Part shown: positions 9,070 through 18,209 of the stretch, in pieces
Layout: the number at the start of each line of letters is the position of its first letter
How positions within the stretch are numbered: position 1 is the first letter of the stretch
From: CAYNRA01 sp046293395
GTDB taxonomy: Bacteria > Bacteroidota > Bacteroidia > Cytophagales > Spirosomataceae
Length of the DNA: 64,000 nt
Assembly: GCA_046293395.1 (NCBI GenBank)
Contig: JBKBOU010000003.1
Location: 186,001-250,000 of the forward strand
Direction of reading: 5' to 3'
The notes under the pieces: generated by a model
The model's input: only the letters and a program-made list of their open reading frames with translations
The model's database searches: none
What the model was told of the DNA's origin: nothing
Translations under genes and position numbers: made by a program

Positions 9070-11541
9070 TTACTTATTTCTCAATGATTTCAATATTTCC
9101 TCCAACGTTACCAAGTCTTTTACGAGAACTTCGCGTGCCTTACTTCCTTCAAACGGCCCAACGATGCCTGTTTGTTCCAATTGATCAATAATTCTTCCTG
9201 CACGGTTATAGCCCAACTTCATTTTCCGTTGAATGAGCGAGGTACTTCCTTGTTGTGCTGAGACGAGCAAACGAGCCGCTTCGTCAAACAACGGGTCCAT
9301 TTCGGACATATCCATTGGCCCGTTGCTTTCTTGTTCGTCATCCCCGTAAAATTCGGGCAATAAATACGCCGATTCGTATCCACGTTGGCTGCCAATAAAC
9401 TCACAAATGTCATCGATTTCCGGTGTATCAACAAAAGGGCCTTGCAAGCGAATCATATCAGAACCCATAGACAATAACATGTCTCCGCTCCCCACAAGTT
9501 GTTCAGAGCCGCCCGTATCTAAGATGGTCCGCGAGTCAATTTTGGAAGTTACTTTAAAAGATAAACGCGCTGGAAAGTTCGCCTTAATCAACCCCGTAAT
9601 GACGTTTACGGACGGTCGTTGTGTGGCAACAATGAGGTGAATACCGATAGCACGCGCGAGTTGGGCGAGCCGAGCAATGGGTTGTTCTACTTCTTTTCCT
9701 GCGGTCATCATTAGGTCAGCGAGTTCATCAATCACCAATACGATATACGGTAAGAAACGGTGTCCCTTTTCTGGACTTAGCTTGCGAACTACAAATTTTG
9801 CGTTGTATTCTCCGATATTTCGCACGCCTGCGTCTTTCAATAAATCATAGCGTGAATCCATCTCGATACACAAGGAATTCAACGTATGAATTACCTTTTT
9901 TGTGTCGGTTATAATAGCCTCCTCTGCATTGGGTAACATAGCGAGGAAATGACGTTCAATTTTATTGAACAGAGTCAATTCCACTTTTTTAGGATCCACC
10001 AAAACGAATTTCACTTGCGACGGGTGCTTTTTATACAAAAGCGAAGCCAAAATAACGTTCAATCCCACAGACTTCCCCTGGCCTGTTGCACCTGCCATGA
10101 GTAAGTGCGGCATTTTAGCTAAATCTGAAATATAGATTTCGTTTGAAATCGTTTTTCCTAGAATGATGGGCAATTCAAAGGTTGATTTTTGGAATTTTTC
10201 ACTTGCCAAAACCGACTTAATTGTCACCACCTCTCTGTTCTTATTGGGAACTTCAATACCGATCGTTCCTTTTCCAGGCATGGGAGCGATAATCCGGATT
10301 CCAAGTGCGGCTAGGTTTAAGGCGATATTTTCCTCTAAACTTTTAATTTTTGAAATCCGCACGCCGGCTTCGGGCACAATTTCGTACAAAGTAACTGTCG
10401 GTCCAATCGTCGCTTTGATGCTTGCGATACCAATATTGAAATTGCGCATCGTCTCAATAATATTATTCTTATTGGCTTCAAGTTCATCTTCAGAAACCTT
10501 ACGTCCGTCAGATTGATAATCTTTCACCAATCCTAAATGCGGGTATTTATAACTGGATAAATCGAGAGTAGGGTCATATTTTCCGTAGGTTTCGACCAAA
10601 TTATCGGCGTCCACTTCCACATTTGGTGGAGTGGTTTCAATTGTTAATGGAATATTGACGGGTTCTTCGTGCGTGGGTTCAATTTCAAACTTAACGTGAT
10701 TTTCCGCGGTGAATGTCGGTTGTTTTTCTTCATGCACAGGCTTGATTTGTTCTTCATCCAAGAAGGAATCTACAACCGGATAAACAGATAAGTCAGGGGG
10801 GGAATCCACAGGATTTTCGTTTGGACACTCTCTTTTTTGTTCTTCAGAATTATTCACCTCATTTTCTCTTTCTGTTGGCATTTCTTCTTCATACGGGAAA
10901 AGAGTCGCGAATTTTGCCCGTAGGTTTTTTACTTTATGAAAATAAAGAAGCCAGCTAAAAAATACGATGAAATAAACAAATATTCCCCCAAAACCAATAA
11001 TATGAAACATCCATTCATTGACGATAAATCCGATATTTCCGGCAAAAATATGTTGTTTTAAATCAAATAATTTAGCCCAATAACCGAGAAAAATAGAGGT
11101 AAAAAAAACATAGAAAATAGTAGCGAATCCCAACCGATTCGCATTGATTTGGCGGAAGAAATCCTTGGTCAGCAGATTTATTCCGGCTAGGAAAAGGACA
11201 GGCAACCAGCCGAATGCAGCAATTCCGAATAAATTGTAGATAAACCAATGCGCGACGTATGCACCAGCTACCCCAAATACATTGTGTGCTTTTTTCTCTT
11301 CAGGCTGAATGGCAGAGGAGATATTTTTTTGAATAATATCTTGGTCAATCTCTCCCGTAAACAGATACGAGGTAAAAGAAAGAAATAGAAAAAGAGCCAT
11401 GATAGAAATGAATGCTCCAAGAACCAATTGAAACTGTTCAGACTCCCAATCGAAGGAAGAAAACGTTTCTTTCAAGTCGCGGATAGACCCAGATTTGGGT
11501 TCAGAATTAGCTGAACTTTTTCTTCTAAAATTTTTAGACAT
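9070..11541 (-). CDS. ftsK: DNA translocase FtsK
   Basis: Septal DNA pump that clears chromosomes from the division site and activates dimer resolution. 823 residues: four membrane helices (about 37-61, 93-125, 138-155, 180-202), an acidic Glu/Pro-rich linker (about 215-310), the alpha and beta motor domains with Walker A GATGQGKS (484-491) and Walker B VLVIDELADL (601-610), and a C-terminal winged-helix gamma domain (RKMKLGYNRAGRIIDQLE). The linker is short compared with E. coli. The gene lies just downstream of kdsA on the same strand. Confidence 0.97.
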   Translation of the reverse strand: MSKNFRRKSSANSEPKSGSIRDLKETFSSFDWESEQFQLVLGAFISIMALFLFLSFTSYLFTGEIDQDIIQKNISSAIQPEEKKAHNVFGVAGAYVAHWFIYNLFGIAAFGWLPVLFLAGINLLTKDFFRQINANRLGFATIFYVFFTSIFLGYWAKLFDLKQHIFAGNIGFIVNEWMFHIIGFGGIFVYFIVFFSWLLYFHKVKNLRAKFATLFPYEEEMPTERENEVNNSEEQKRECPNENPVDSPPDLSVYPVVDSFLDEEQIKPVHEEKQPTFTAENHVKFEIEPTHEEPVNIPLTIETTPPNVEVDADNLVETYGKYDPTLDLSSYKYPHLGLVKDYQSDGRKVSEDELEANKNNIIETMRNFNIGIASIKATIGPTVTLYEIVPEAGVRISKIKSLEENIALNLAALGIRIIAPMPGKGTIGIEVPNKNREVVTIKSVLASEKFQKSTFELPIILGKTISNEIYISDLAKMPHLLMAGATGQGKSVGLNVILASLLYKKHPSQVKFVLVDPKKVELTLFNKIERHFLAMLPNAEEAIITDTKKVIHTLNSLCIEMDSRYDLLKDAGVRNIGEYNAKFVVRKLSPEKGHRFLPYIVLVIDELADLMMTAGKEVEQPIARLAQLARAIGIHLIVATQRPSVNVITGLIKANFPARLSFKVTSKIDSRTILDTGGSEQLVGSGDMLLSMGSDMIRLQGPFVDTPEIDDICEFIGSQRGYESAYLLPEFYGDDEQESNGPMDMSEMDPLFDEAARLLVSAQQGSTSLIQRKMKLGYNRAGRIIDQLEQTGIVGPFEGSKAREVLVKDLVTLEEILKSLRNK

Positions 11542-11598
11542 ACGCTTACATTCGTCGTTTTTCAGTGATAAAATCAGAAAGCAGGAAAGGTTTATTCG

Positions 11599-12408
11599 TC
11601 AACGGATTGCTGTACGAATTTTAATTAATTTGATTAAAAGGTCTTCCAATTGCTCCAGAGGAAGCATATTTTCACCGTCGGATTTGGCTTCTTTTGGGTT
11701 GGGATGTGTCTCTAAAAAGAGGCCATCCACACCACTAGCAACAGCCGCTTTCGCGATGGTTTCTATCAAATGAGGTTGCCCACCTGTAACGCCAGAAGCG
11801 CGATTGGGTTGTTGCAAGGAGTGCGTACAATCCATAATTACAGGAACATTCAGCTGTTTCATTGCGGGAATATTCCGAAAATCCACGACCAAATCCCCGT
11901 AGCCAAACGAGTTTCCGCGTTCTGTCAGAAATACGGGGATATCCGGACGAACAGATTTGATTTTATCTACGGCAAAACCCATGGATTCACCCGACATAAA
12001 CTGCCCTTTTTTGATATTAATGGGTTTCCCTGTTTGTGCGGCAGCGACGAGCAAATCTGTTTGACGGCATAAAAAAGCGGGTATTTGTAGTATATCCACG
12101 TAGTTAGCGGCGAGGGCAGCTTCGTTTGCTTCGTGAATGTCCGTCATGACAGGAACATCAAAATCAGCGCGTATTTCAGCAAGAATTTCGAGCGCGAGTT
12201 CATCCCCGATACCTGTAAAACTAGTACCTTTTGAACGATTCGCTTTCCGAAAACTTCCTTTAAATACCCACGGGATAGCCAATCTATTGGTTATATCTTT
12301 CAAACGTTCGGCAATCTGTCTTGCTTCGTCTCTTCCTTCGATTGCACAAGGTCCAGCCAGCAAGAAAAAAGGGGCGTTGGGGTCAAGTGGTAAAAAAGGA
12401 AGAAGCAT
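11599..12408 (-). CDS. kdsA: 3-deoxy-8-phosphooctulonate synthase (KDO-8-P synthase)
   Basis: Condenses phosphoenolpyruvate with arabinose 5-phosphate to make KDO-8-phosphate for lipopolysaccharide core. 269 residues with the full set of family motifs: LAGPCAIEG, FKGSFRKANRSKGTSF, MTDIHE, KKGQFMSGESM, TERGNSFGYGDLVVDFR, DCTHSLQQP and ETHPNPKEAKSDG. Residue pattern CAIEG fits KDO8PS. Starts 146 bp from the divergent acpP gene. Confidence 0.95.
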   Translation of the reverse strand: MLLPFLPLDPNAPFFLLAGPCAIEGRDEARQIAERLKDITNRLAIPWVFKGSFRKANRSKGTSFTGIGDELALEILAEIRADFDVPVMTDIHEANEAALAANYVDILQIPAFLCRQTDLLVAAAQTGKPINIKKGQFMSGESMGFAVDKIKSVRPDIPVFLTERGNSFGYGDLVVDFRNIPAMKQLNVPVIMDCTHSLQQPNRASGVTGGQPHLIETIAKAAVASGVDGLFLETHPNPKEAKSDGENMLPLEQLEDLLIKLIKIRTAIR

Positions 12409-12490
12409 AGGTAGATTCGTTGTTAAAGTGCAATAAATAGAAACGGACTACAAATTTCGGAACAAATATCCACTCAAAAAAATCAAATCC

Positions 12491-12523
12491 TTTTGCTGTT
12501 TTCGTTGAAAATCTCTTACTTTG
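12491..12523 (+). promoter_or_regulatory. Probable acpP promoter
   Basis: TTTTG at 12491-12495, then about 20 bases, then TTACTTTG at 12516-12523. This resembles the Bacteroidota -33 TTTG / -7 TAnnTTTG consensus with one mismatch, about 30 bp ahead of the acpP start. Confidence 0.5.
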
Positions 12524-12554
12524 CAACGTTTTTCACCAAACTACCTTTTGAAAA

Positions 12555-12791
12555 ATGTCAGATATCGCAGCGAGAGTAACGAAAATTATTGTAGAAAAGC
12601 TTGCCGTTGGAGAAGCCGAAATCACAAATGAGGCATCCTTCACAAACGACCTAGGAGCTGATTCTTTGGACACAGTTGAGCTTATCATGGAGTTCGAAAA
12701 AGAATTCAATGTGTCTATTCCAGACGATCAGGCTGAAAACATTCAGACTGTTGGTCAAGCAATCGCTTACTTGGAAGAGAATTCTAAATAA
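12555..12791 (+). CDS. acpP: Acyl carrier protein
   Basis: 78-residue acidic carrier that holds growing fatty acids on a phosphopantetheine arm. The attachment motif LGADSLDTVELIMEFE is intact, with the modified serine at residue 37. Standard length. Followed by fabF 99 bp downstream, with a long hairpin in the gap. The acpP-fabF-rnc order is conserved in many bacteria. Confidence 0.97.
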   Translation: MSDIAARVTKIIVEKLAVGEAEITNEASFTNDLGADSLDTVELIMEFEKEFNVSIPDDQAENIQTVGQAIAYLEENSK

Positions 12792-12809
12792 TGATTTTCT
12801 TTTATGTTG

Positions 12810-12867
12810 AAAGTTCAATATTCAACAAGCTTTTGTAGTTTTACAAGGGCGTTGAGTATTGAACTTT
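12810..12867 (+). promoter_or_regulatory. Long hairpin between acpP and fabF
   Basis: AAAGTTCAATATTCAAC (12810-12826) pairs with GTTGAGTATTGAACTTT (12851-12867): 17 bp with one G-U wobble. The loop holds a smaller TTGTA/TACAA stem. AAATTTTT follows. It may partially terminate or protect the acpP transcript. Confidence 0.6.
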
Positions 12868-12890
12868 AAATTTTTAAAACGCATTACACT

Positions 12891-14147
12891 ATGGCTATAA
12901 AAAGAGTTGTTGTGACTGGTTTGGGTGCACTAACGCCAATCGGTAACAATGTTGAAGAGTACTGGAAAGGGCTTTCAAATGGAGTAAGCGGTGCTGCTCC
13001 CATTACACGTTTTGACGCGTCTCTTTTCAAGACTAAATTCGCTTGTGAAGTTAAAAACTTAGAGGTTACAGATTTTATTCCGCGTCAAGATGCCCGCAAG
13101 ATGGACTTATTTACCCAATTTGGGGTAATCGTCGCTGACGAAGCCGTTGCGGATGCCAACTTACACATAGATACAATTAACAAAGATAAAGTGGGTGTTA
13201 TTTGGGGCTCTGGTATCGGAGGCTTGAAAACATTTGAAGAAGAAGTAATCAACTTTACCAGTGGTAACGGAACGCCTCGCTTCAATCCCTTCTTTATTCC
13301 GAAAATGATTGCAGACTCCGTCTCTGGTCAAATTTCCATTAAATATGGTTTTAGAGGACCAAACTACGTGACGGTCTCTGCGTGTTCATCGGCAAATAAC
13401 GCCATTATTGATGCTTTCAACTACATCCGTTTGGGTCGAATGGTTGCCTGCGTAACCGGTGGTTCTGAAGCCGCAGTAACGCAAGCAGGTGTGGGTGGAT
13501 TCAACGCTTTGCGCGCCCTTTCTGAAAGAAATGATGACCCTGCAACGGCTTCAAGACCTTATGACAAAGACCGTGATGGTTTCGTTTTGGGTGAAGGGGG
13601 GGCAGCCATCGTTTTGGAAGAATATGAACATGCCAAAGCACGCGGTGCTAAAATATACTGTGAGCTAGTCGGTGGTGGATTTTCGTCTGATGCATACCAC
13701 ATTACGGCGCCACACCCTGAAGGATACGGCGCGTATCTCTCCATGAAAGATGCGTTAGAGGATGCGCAAATGCAACCCGAAGAAATTGATTATATCAATA
13801 CACACGGCACTTCAACTCCACTCGGAGACCCACAAGAAATCAAGGCAATTGAGCAATTATTTGGCGAACATGCGTACCAAGTGAGTATCAGCTCTACAAA
13901 ATCAATGACTGGCCACCTCTTGGGCGGTGCTGGTGCTGTTGAAACAGTAGCGGGAATTTTAGCATTGGAACACCAAATGGTTCCTCCTACAATCAACCTC
14001 TTCAATCAAGATGAAGTCATTGACGCACGCATTGATTTGACACCAAACGTAGCCAAAGCCAAGAAATTAAATGTCATCTTGAGTAACTGTTTTGGTTTTG
14101 GTGGCCATAATGCCACTTTGATATTTAAAAAATTGACAAACGAGTAA
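12891..14147 (+). CDS. fabF: 3-oxoacyl-[ACP] synthase II
   Basis: Elongating condensing enzyme of type II fatty-acid synthesis. 418 residues. The catalytic triad is visible: Cys165 in VSACSSANN, then His in NTHGTSTPLGDP (about 304) and His in KSMTGHLLGGAGAVE (about 341). Length and motifs match FabF. A 10-bp stem (CGAGTAATCC/GGATTACTCG, 14141-14165) spans the stop codon, without a T run, so read-through into rnc is likely. Confidence 0.97.
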   Translation: MAIKRVVVTGLGALTPIGNNVEEYWKGLSNGVSGAAPITRFDASLFKTKFACEVKNLEVTDFIPRQDARKMDLFTQFGVIVADEAVADANLHIDTINKDKVGVIWGSGIGGLKTFEEEVINFTSGNGTPRFNPFFIPKMIADSVSGQISIKYGFRGPNYVTVSACSSANNAIIDAFNYIRLGRMVACVTGGSEAAVTQAGVGGFNALRALSERNDDPATASRPYDKDRDGFVLGEGGAAIVLEEYEHAKARGAKIYCELVGGGFSSDAYHITAPHPEGYGAYLSMKDALEDAQMQPEEIDYINTHGTSTPLGDPQEIKAIEQLFGEHAYQVSISSTKSMTGHLLGGAGAVETVAGILALEHQMVPPTINLFNQDEVIDARIDLTPNVAKAKKLNVILSNCFGFGGHNATLIFKKLTNE

Positions 14148-14219
14148 TCCCAAACGGATTACTCGCTCTGTCTCTCATTTGTACTGATACACCCATAACT
14201 ACTCCGATGAGACACCTTC

Positions 14220-14963
14220 ATGGCAGCGGAAAACTTCTTTGATTTCTTTAAATCAAGCCCCAAAGAAAGGGAGTTTAAAAAAGCAATTGAACAAATTATT
14301 GGCGAAAAACCAAGTAATTTGGAATTGTACCAGCTCGCTTTCAGACATACCTCTGCTTCCAAAGAAAACAATTTCAATGGATTCAAAGAATCAAATGAAA
14401 GACTGGAGTTTCTAGGTGATTCCGTTCTTGGGATGGTCATTGCCGAATATCTTTTCAAAAAATATCCTTACAAAGACGAAGGCTTCTTGACAGAAATCCG
14501 TTCACGTATCGTAAACCGTGAATCGCTGAATGTAGTTGCGCGGAAAATTGGTTTAGAAAATCTCATTCAATTTGATGGACATCGCGTAAGTCACAAAAGA
14601 ACTTCTATGTACGGCGATGCCATGGAAGCACTCATCGGTGCGATTTACCTAGATAAGGGCTTTCGGTTTACCAAACGGTTCCTTGTCAAAAACTTAATTG
14701 CCAATTACTTCGATTTAGACGCCGTTATTTCAAATAATACCAACTACAAAAGTATTCTCCTCAGCTGGGCACAACACGGAGGAAAAAAAGTGAGTTTTGA
14801 CATCATCGAAGAGAGTGGAAAGCACCACCAAAAGGAATTTGTGGCACAAGTTACCCTAGATGGTGAACCCATTAGCGAAGGACGTGGCTGGAATAAAAAG
14901 AAGGCTGAACAAGATGCTGCCCGGAAAGCCTGCGATATTTTGGAAGTGAAAGAAACCGAGTAA
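14220..14963 (+). CDS. rnc: Ribonuclease III
   Basis: Double-strand RNA endonuclease for rRNA processing and RNA turnover. 247 residues: the catalytic signature ERLEFLGDSVLG (about 60-71), the second acidic motif YGDAMEALIGAIYLDKG (about 125-141) and a C-terminal dsRNA-binding domain (about 175-245, ending KKKAEQDAARKACDIL). It follows fabF by 72 bp and is probably the last gene of the acpP-fabF-rnc unit. It converges with the siroheme gene with only 2 bp between them. Confidence 0.96.
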   Translation: MAAENFFDFFKSSPKEREFKKAIEQIIGEKPSNLELYQLAFRHTSASKENNFNGFKESNERLEFLGDSVLGMVIAEYLFKKYPYKDEGFLTEIRSRIVNRESLNVVARKIGLENLIQFDGHRVSHKRTSMYGDAMEALIGAIYLDKGFRFTKRFLVKNLIANYFDLDAVISNNTNYKSILLSWAQHGGKKVSFDIIEESGKHHQKEFVAQVTLDGEPISEGRGWNKKKAEQDAARKACDILEVKETE

Positions 14964-14965
14964 GA

Positions 14966-15538
14966 CTATTTTTCTGCCCGCATTACTTTGGTAATTTCAT
15001 TTAACTTCTCGACTTTTTCCTCAAAGTTTCCTTTTAATTTGTTACGAATCGCCTGTAAATTGTCTAAGGTTTCTTGCAACGAATCAGGTAAAATATCTGT
15101 CAATATTTCCCGAAAACGCTTGGCAAAAGTAGGTGATTTCCCATTGGTAGAAATTCCAATTTTTAAATCTCCTTTTTGAACAACCGAGCCCAAATAGAAA
15201 TCACACGCATCAGGTGTATCTGCTACATTCACTAAAATACCTTTCTGCCGGCATTCATCCGAAATTCGCTTATTCACTAGTTTATCATTGGTAGCTACGA
15301 AAACAAGATTTTTGTCTGCTAGAAAACTGGAATCAAACGGCTTTTCTATGAATTGAATCGAAAATTGAGTAGCCATTTCCCGAATTTCCTGTCGAATTTC
15401 AGGAGCAACCAACGTCAGAACGGTTGCTGGAGAATTGGCATAAATGGCAGTTAGCTTTTCTAGCGCGACGTATCCGCCACCTACCAACAAAATAGACTGT
15501 TGTTCTAACTTCACAAAAAGGGGAAATAACGTATTCAT
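14966..15538 (-). CDS. Precorrin-2 dehydrogenase (siroheme synthase N-terminal type)
   Basis: Oxidises precorrin-2 to sirohydrochlorin and may insert iron, as in Met8 or the N-terminal half of CysG. NAD-binding Rossmann motif LLVGGGYVALEK near the start, then FVATNDKLVNKRIS and VNVADTPDACDFYLGSVVQKGDLKIGISTNGKSP. I chose ATG 15538 (MNTLFPLF) because it places the family's PLF motif at the N-terminus; an in-frame start at 15577 adds 13 unlike residues. About 190 residues. No methyltransferase half is fused. Confidence 0.88.
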   Translation of the reverse strand: MNTLFPLFVKLEQQSILLVGGGYVALEKLTAIYANSPATVLTLVAPEIRQEIREMATQFSIQFIEKPFDSSFLADKNLVFVATNDKLVNKRISDECRQKGILVNVADTPDACDFYLGSVVQKGDLKIGISTNGKSPTFAKRFREILTDILPDSLQETLDNLQAIRNKLKGNFEEKVEKLNEITKVMRAEK

Positions 15539-15596
15539 CTTGTTTTGAAAACACGTATTTCCTCTGTGTTTCTGCACGAGGAAATACGTATGTGAA

Positions 15597-16562
15597 TTAT
15601 TTATATTTCTGAAGTAACTCGATTTGAGCGGCTATCGATTGATGGAAATCCGTTTTTAACTGTTTGACCAAATCGGCTACCGGGAGCACATCTTGGATAG
15701 CTGCCACACCTTGACCAGCCGACCAAATGGTTTTCCAGGCTTTTGCCTCCGCTTGTGCGGCATCCAACTCTTTTCCGAAATCTATTTTTCCTGCTCGACT
15801 CCACATTTCAGGTGGTATTCCAGCATTTTCAAGACTTTTCTTCATAAAATTAGCTGCAACCCCCGAAACTGCCGCCGTGTAAACGATGTCTGATGTACCA
15901 CTTTCTACAATCATTTGTTGGTAGGCTTTATCGACATTCGCCTCTGTAGTATTGATAAAACGAGTTCCCATATAAGCCAAATCTGCGCCCATTTGCAGAG
16001 CAGAAGCAATATCTTGACCATCACTGATACAGCCGGAAAGCAAGATTGTTTTGTCGAAGAAAGAACGGATTTCATGAATAAACGCCATGGGATTCAACGT
16101 TCCTGCATGACCACCTGCACCGGCAGAGACAAGAATGAGCCCGTCCACACCCGCAGCGACTGCTTTTTCTGCATGACGGCGATTGATGACATCATGAAAA
16201 ACCAATCCACCGTAACTGTGTACAGCATCCACCAAGTCTGGGACAGCGCCAAGGGAGGTAATCACAAGCGGGACTTGGTGTTTTACAATGACTTCCATGT
16301 CTTGCATCAAACGGTGATTCGTCGGATGAACAATTAAATTGACACCAAAAGGCGCAGGATTATCCATAGTAGCCAGCGATTCTTTGATTTCAATGACCCA
16401 TTGTTCAAAGCCTTCAGTACTCCGGTGGTTTAGGGCGGGAAATGTCCCGACAATACCTTGCCGACAGCATTCAATCACCAAAGAAGGCCCAGAAATAAGG
16501 AACATAGGAGCAACCACAACGGGTAAACCGAGCTGTTGCATGTTTGCAGGTAAGTGTTTCAT
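15597..16562 (-). CDS. Nitronate monooxygenase-type flavin oxidoreductase
   Basis: 321-residue TIM-barrel FMN enzyme of the 2-nitropropane dioxygenase family. Motifs: VVAPMFLISGPSLVIECCRQG at the N-terminus, VDGLILVSAGAGGHAGTLNP (catalytic-His region of the family) and LLSGCISDGQDIASALQMGADLAYMGTRFI (phosphate binding). The natural substrate cannot be told; family members include nitronate monooxygenases and enoyl reductases. It lies 39 bp downstream of tesB on the same strand. Confidence 0.85.
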   Translation of the reverse strand: MKHLPANMQQLGLPVVVAPMFLISGPSLVIECCRQGIVGTFPALNHRSTEGFEQWVIEIKESLATMDNPAPFGVNLIVHPTNHRLMQDMEVIVKHQVPLVITSLGAVPDLVDAVHSYGGLVFHDVINRRHAEKAVAAGVDGLILVSAGAGGHAGTLNPMAFIHEIRSFFDKTILLSGCISDGQDIASALQMGADLAYMGTRFINTTEANVDKAYQQMIVESGTSDIVYTAAVSGVAANFMKKSLENAGIPPEMWSRAGKIDFGKELDAAQAEAKAWKTIWSAGQGVAAIQDVLPVADLVKQLKTDFHQSIAAQIELLQKYK

Positions 16563-16600
16563 AAATAGATGAAGTGGGTTGAAAAAGTGTATAAATTGGA

Positions 16601-17458
16601 CTATTTTTTTTGTCGAATCAATCCTTCTTGCACAACAGAGGCGACTAGCTCACCTGTTTGTGCAAAAAAATGACCGCGTGTGAAACCTCGACTATTAGAC
16701 GTACTTGGGCTGTCGATGGCAAAAAGTAGCCATTCATCCACCCGAAAAGGGCGATGAAACCACATGGCATGATCTAAGCTTGCCATGAATAAATCACGCG
16801 GAAAAACATCTTGCGTATGCGGTAATGCAGCCGTTGAAAGTAAATTATAATCCGAAACGTACGTCAAGATTTGTTGATGAAGTTGAGGTGTGATATCACC
16901 AAGTAACTCATTGGTTTTCAGCCAAATATGGCGCATGGGCTGACGAACTTCCCCTTTTTTAGGAATGATGTTTTCAACAGGTTTAAATATAAACGGACGC
17001 GTTCGGATGCTTTCTAAAATACTGTCAGGAAGAAGTTCTTTGTACGCCTCAATAAATTCGTGGTCTGAACGCAGTTGTTCGGGCGGTAATACATTGGGCA
17101 TTGGGACTTGGTGGCCAAAGCTAGGTTGCTCTTTCTGAAAAGAAGCTGAAAGAATGAAAATGACCTCCTCATTTTGCTTGGCTACCACACGACGGGTAGT
17201 GAAACTTCCTCCATCTCGGACACGCTCGACCTCAAACCGGATAGGAATTGAAATATCGCCTGTCAAAAGGAAATACGAATGCAGCGAGTGAACCATCCGG
17301 TCGGGTTCTACGGTTTGTGCGGCGGCGCTCAAAGATTGCGCTAAAACCTGCCCACCGAAAACACGCTTCCAAGGTGCTTGGTAATTTTGCCCGATAAACG
17401 TTTGGGCATCGATTTGTTCTAATTGAATCAATTCAATCAATTCCTGACAATTATTCAT
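16601..17458 (-). CDS. tesB: Acyl-CoA thioesterase II
   Basis: Double-hotdog thioesterase that hydrolyses acyl-CoA to free fatty acid and CoA. 285 residues. N-terminal hotdog with QNYQAPWKRVFGGQVLAQSL and the VHSLHSYFLLTGD strand. C-terminal hotdog with ASLDHAMWFHRPFRVDEWLLF, whose Asp belongs to the catalytic network, and SRGFTRGHFF. Starts 13 bp after the YigZ-like gene and precedes the flavin oxidoreductase gene, so three minus-strand genes probably share a transcript. Confidence 0.92.
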   Translation of the reverse strand: MNNCQELIELIQLEQIDAQTFIGQNYQAPWKRVFGGQVLAQSLSAAAQTVEPDRMVHSLHSYFLLTGDISIPIRFEVERVRDGGSFTTRRVVAKQNEEVIFILSASFQKEQPSFGHQVPMPNVLPPEQLRSDHEFIEAYKELLPDSILESIRTRPFIFKPVENIIPKKGEVRQPMRHIWLKTNELLGDITPQLHQQILTYVSDYNLLSTAALPHTQDVFPRDLFMASLDHAMWFHRPFRVDEWLLFAIDSPSTSNSRGFTRGHFFAQTGELVASVVQEGLIRQKK

Positions 17459-17470
17459 ATTTTCTTTTTT

Positions 17471-18079
17471 CTACTCATTTGAACAAAGAGAAACACCATA
17501 AATATCCGTTAATTTTTGGATAAGTAAAGAAGATTGAGATTGGCGAATCTCAAAAATAAGTCCCCATTTTTCATGAAATATCTGTTCGATAATTTTTACG
17601 TTGTTTTCTTTTAGAATACGCATCACTTCGTTCATTTGTTCAAAACCAAAGGCAATTTCAAAGGTATCGTTACTCGTTTTCTCTTCTATTGTAGCGGTTT
17701 CAATAGCCAATTTTGCCGCCTCTTTGTAGGCATGAATAAGACCGGGCACACCAAGTAACGTACCGCCAAAATACCGAACAACGACAACCAGCGTATTTGT
17801 TAACTGATTGGATAATAACACATTAAGAATCGGTTTACCCGCAGAGCCTCCGGGCTCACCGTCGTCATTGGCACGATAAATTTCTCCTTTTTCACCCATC
17901 CGGTAGGCAAAACAGTAATGGCGCGCTTTGGGATGAATCGATTTTATCTCTTCCAAGAGAGGTTTCAGTTCATCTTCAGAGGAAATCGGTAAAGCAAAAG
18001 CATAAAACTTACTTCCTTTATCTTTGAAGAGCCCCTCCCCTTTTTCTGTTAAAACAGAATAGGTATCCAAATCTGCCAT
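17471..18079 (-). CDS. YigZ/IMPACT family protein
   Basis: 202-residue protein with an N-terminal UPF0029/Impact domain (KGSKFYAFALPI, HPKARHYCFAYRMG, DDGEPGGSAGKPIL, VVVVRYFGGTLLGVPGLI) and a C-terminal DUF1949 domain. Cellular role is uncertain; the eukaryotic relative regulates the kinase GCN2. Standard length and complete. Confidence 0.9.
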   Translation of the reverse strand: MADLDTYSVLTEKGEGLFKDKGSKFYAFALPISSEDELKPLLEEIKSIHPKARHYCFAYRMGEKGEIYRANDDGEPGGSAGKPILNVLLSNQLTNTLVVVVRYFGGTLLGVPGLIHAYKEAAKLAIETATIEEKTSNDTFEIAFGFEQMNEVMRILKENNVKIIEQIFHEKWGLIFEIRQSQSSLLIQKLTDIYGVSLCSNE

Positions 18080-18209
18080 AAATTGAATTATTCTTAGTAT
18101 TTATTGTGTTAATTCATTCATTATTTGGTTAAAGTTAGTCTTAAAATCACTTACTTTAAAGTTTTTATTAAATTCGCTTGGAATTATACAACATCACCAC
18201 GGCTATTTC

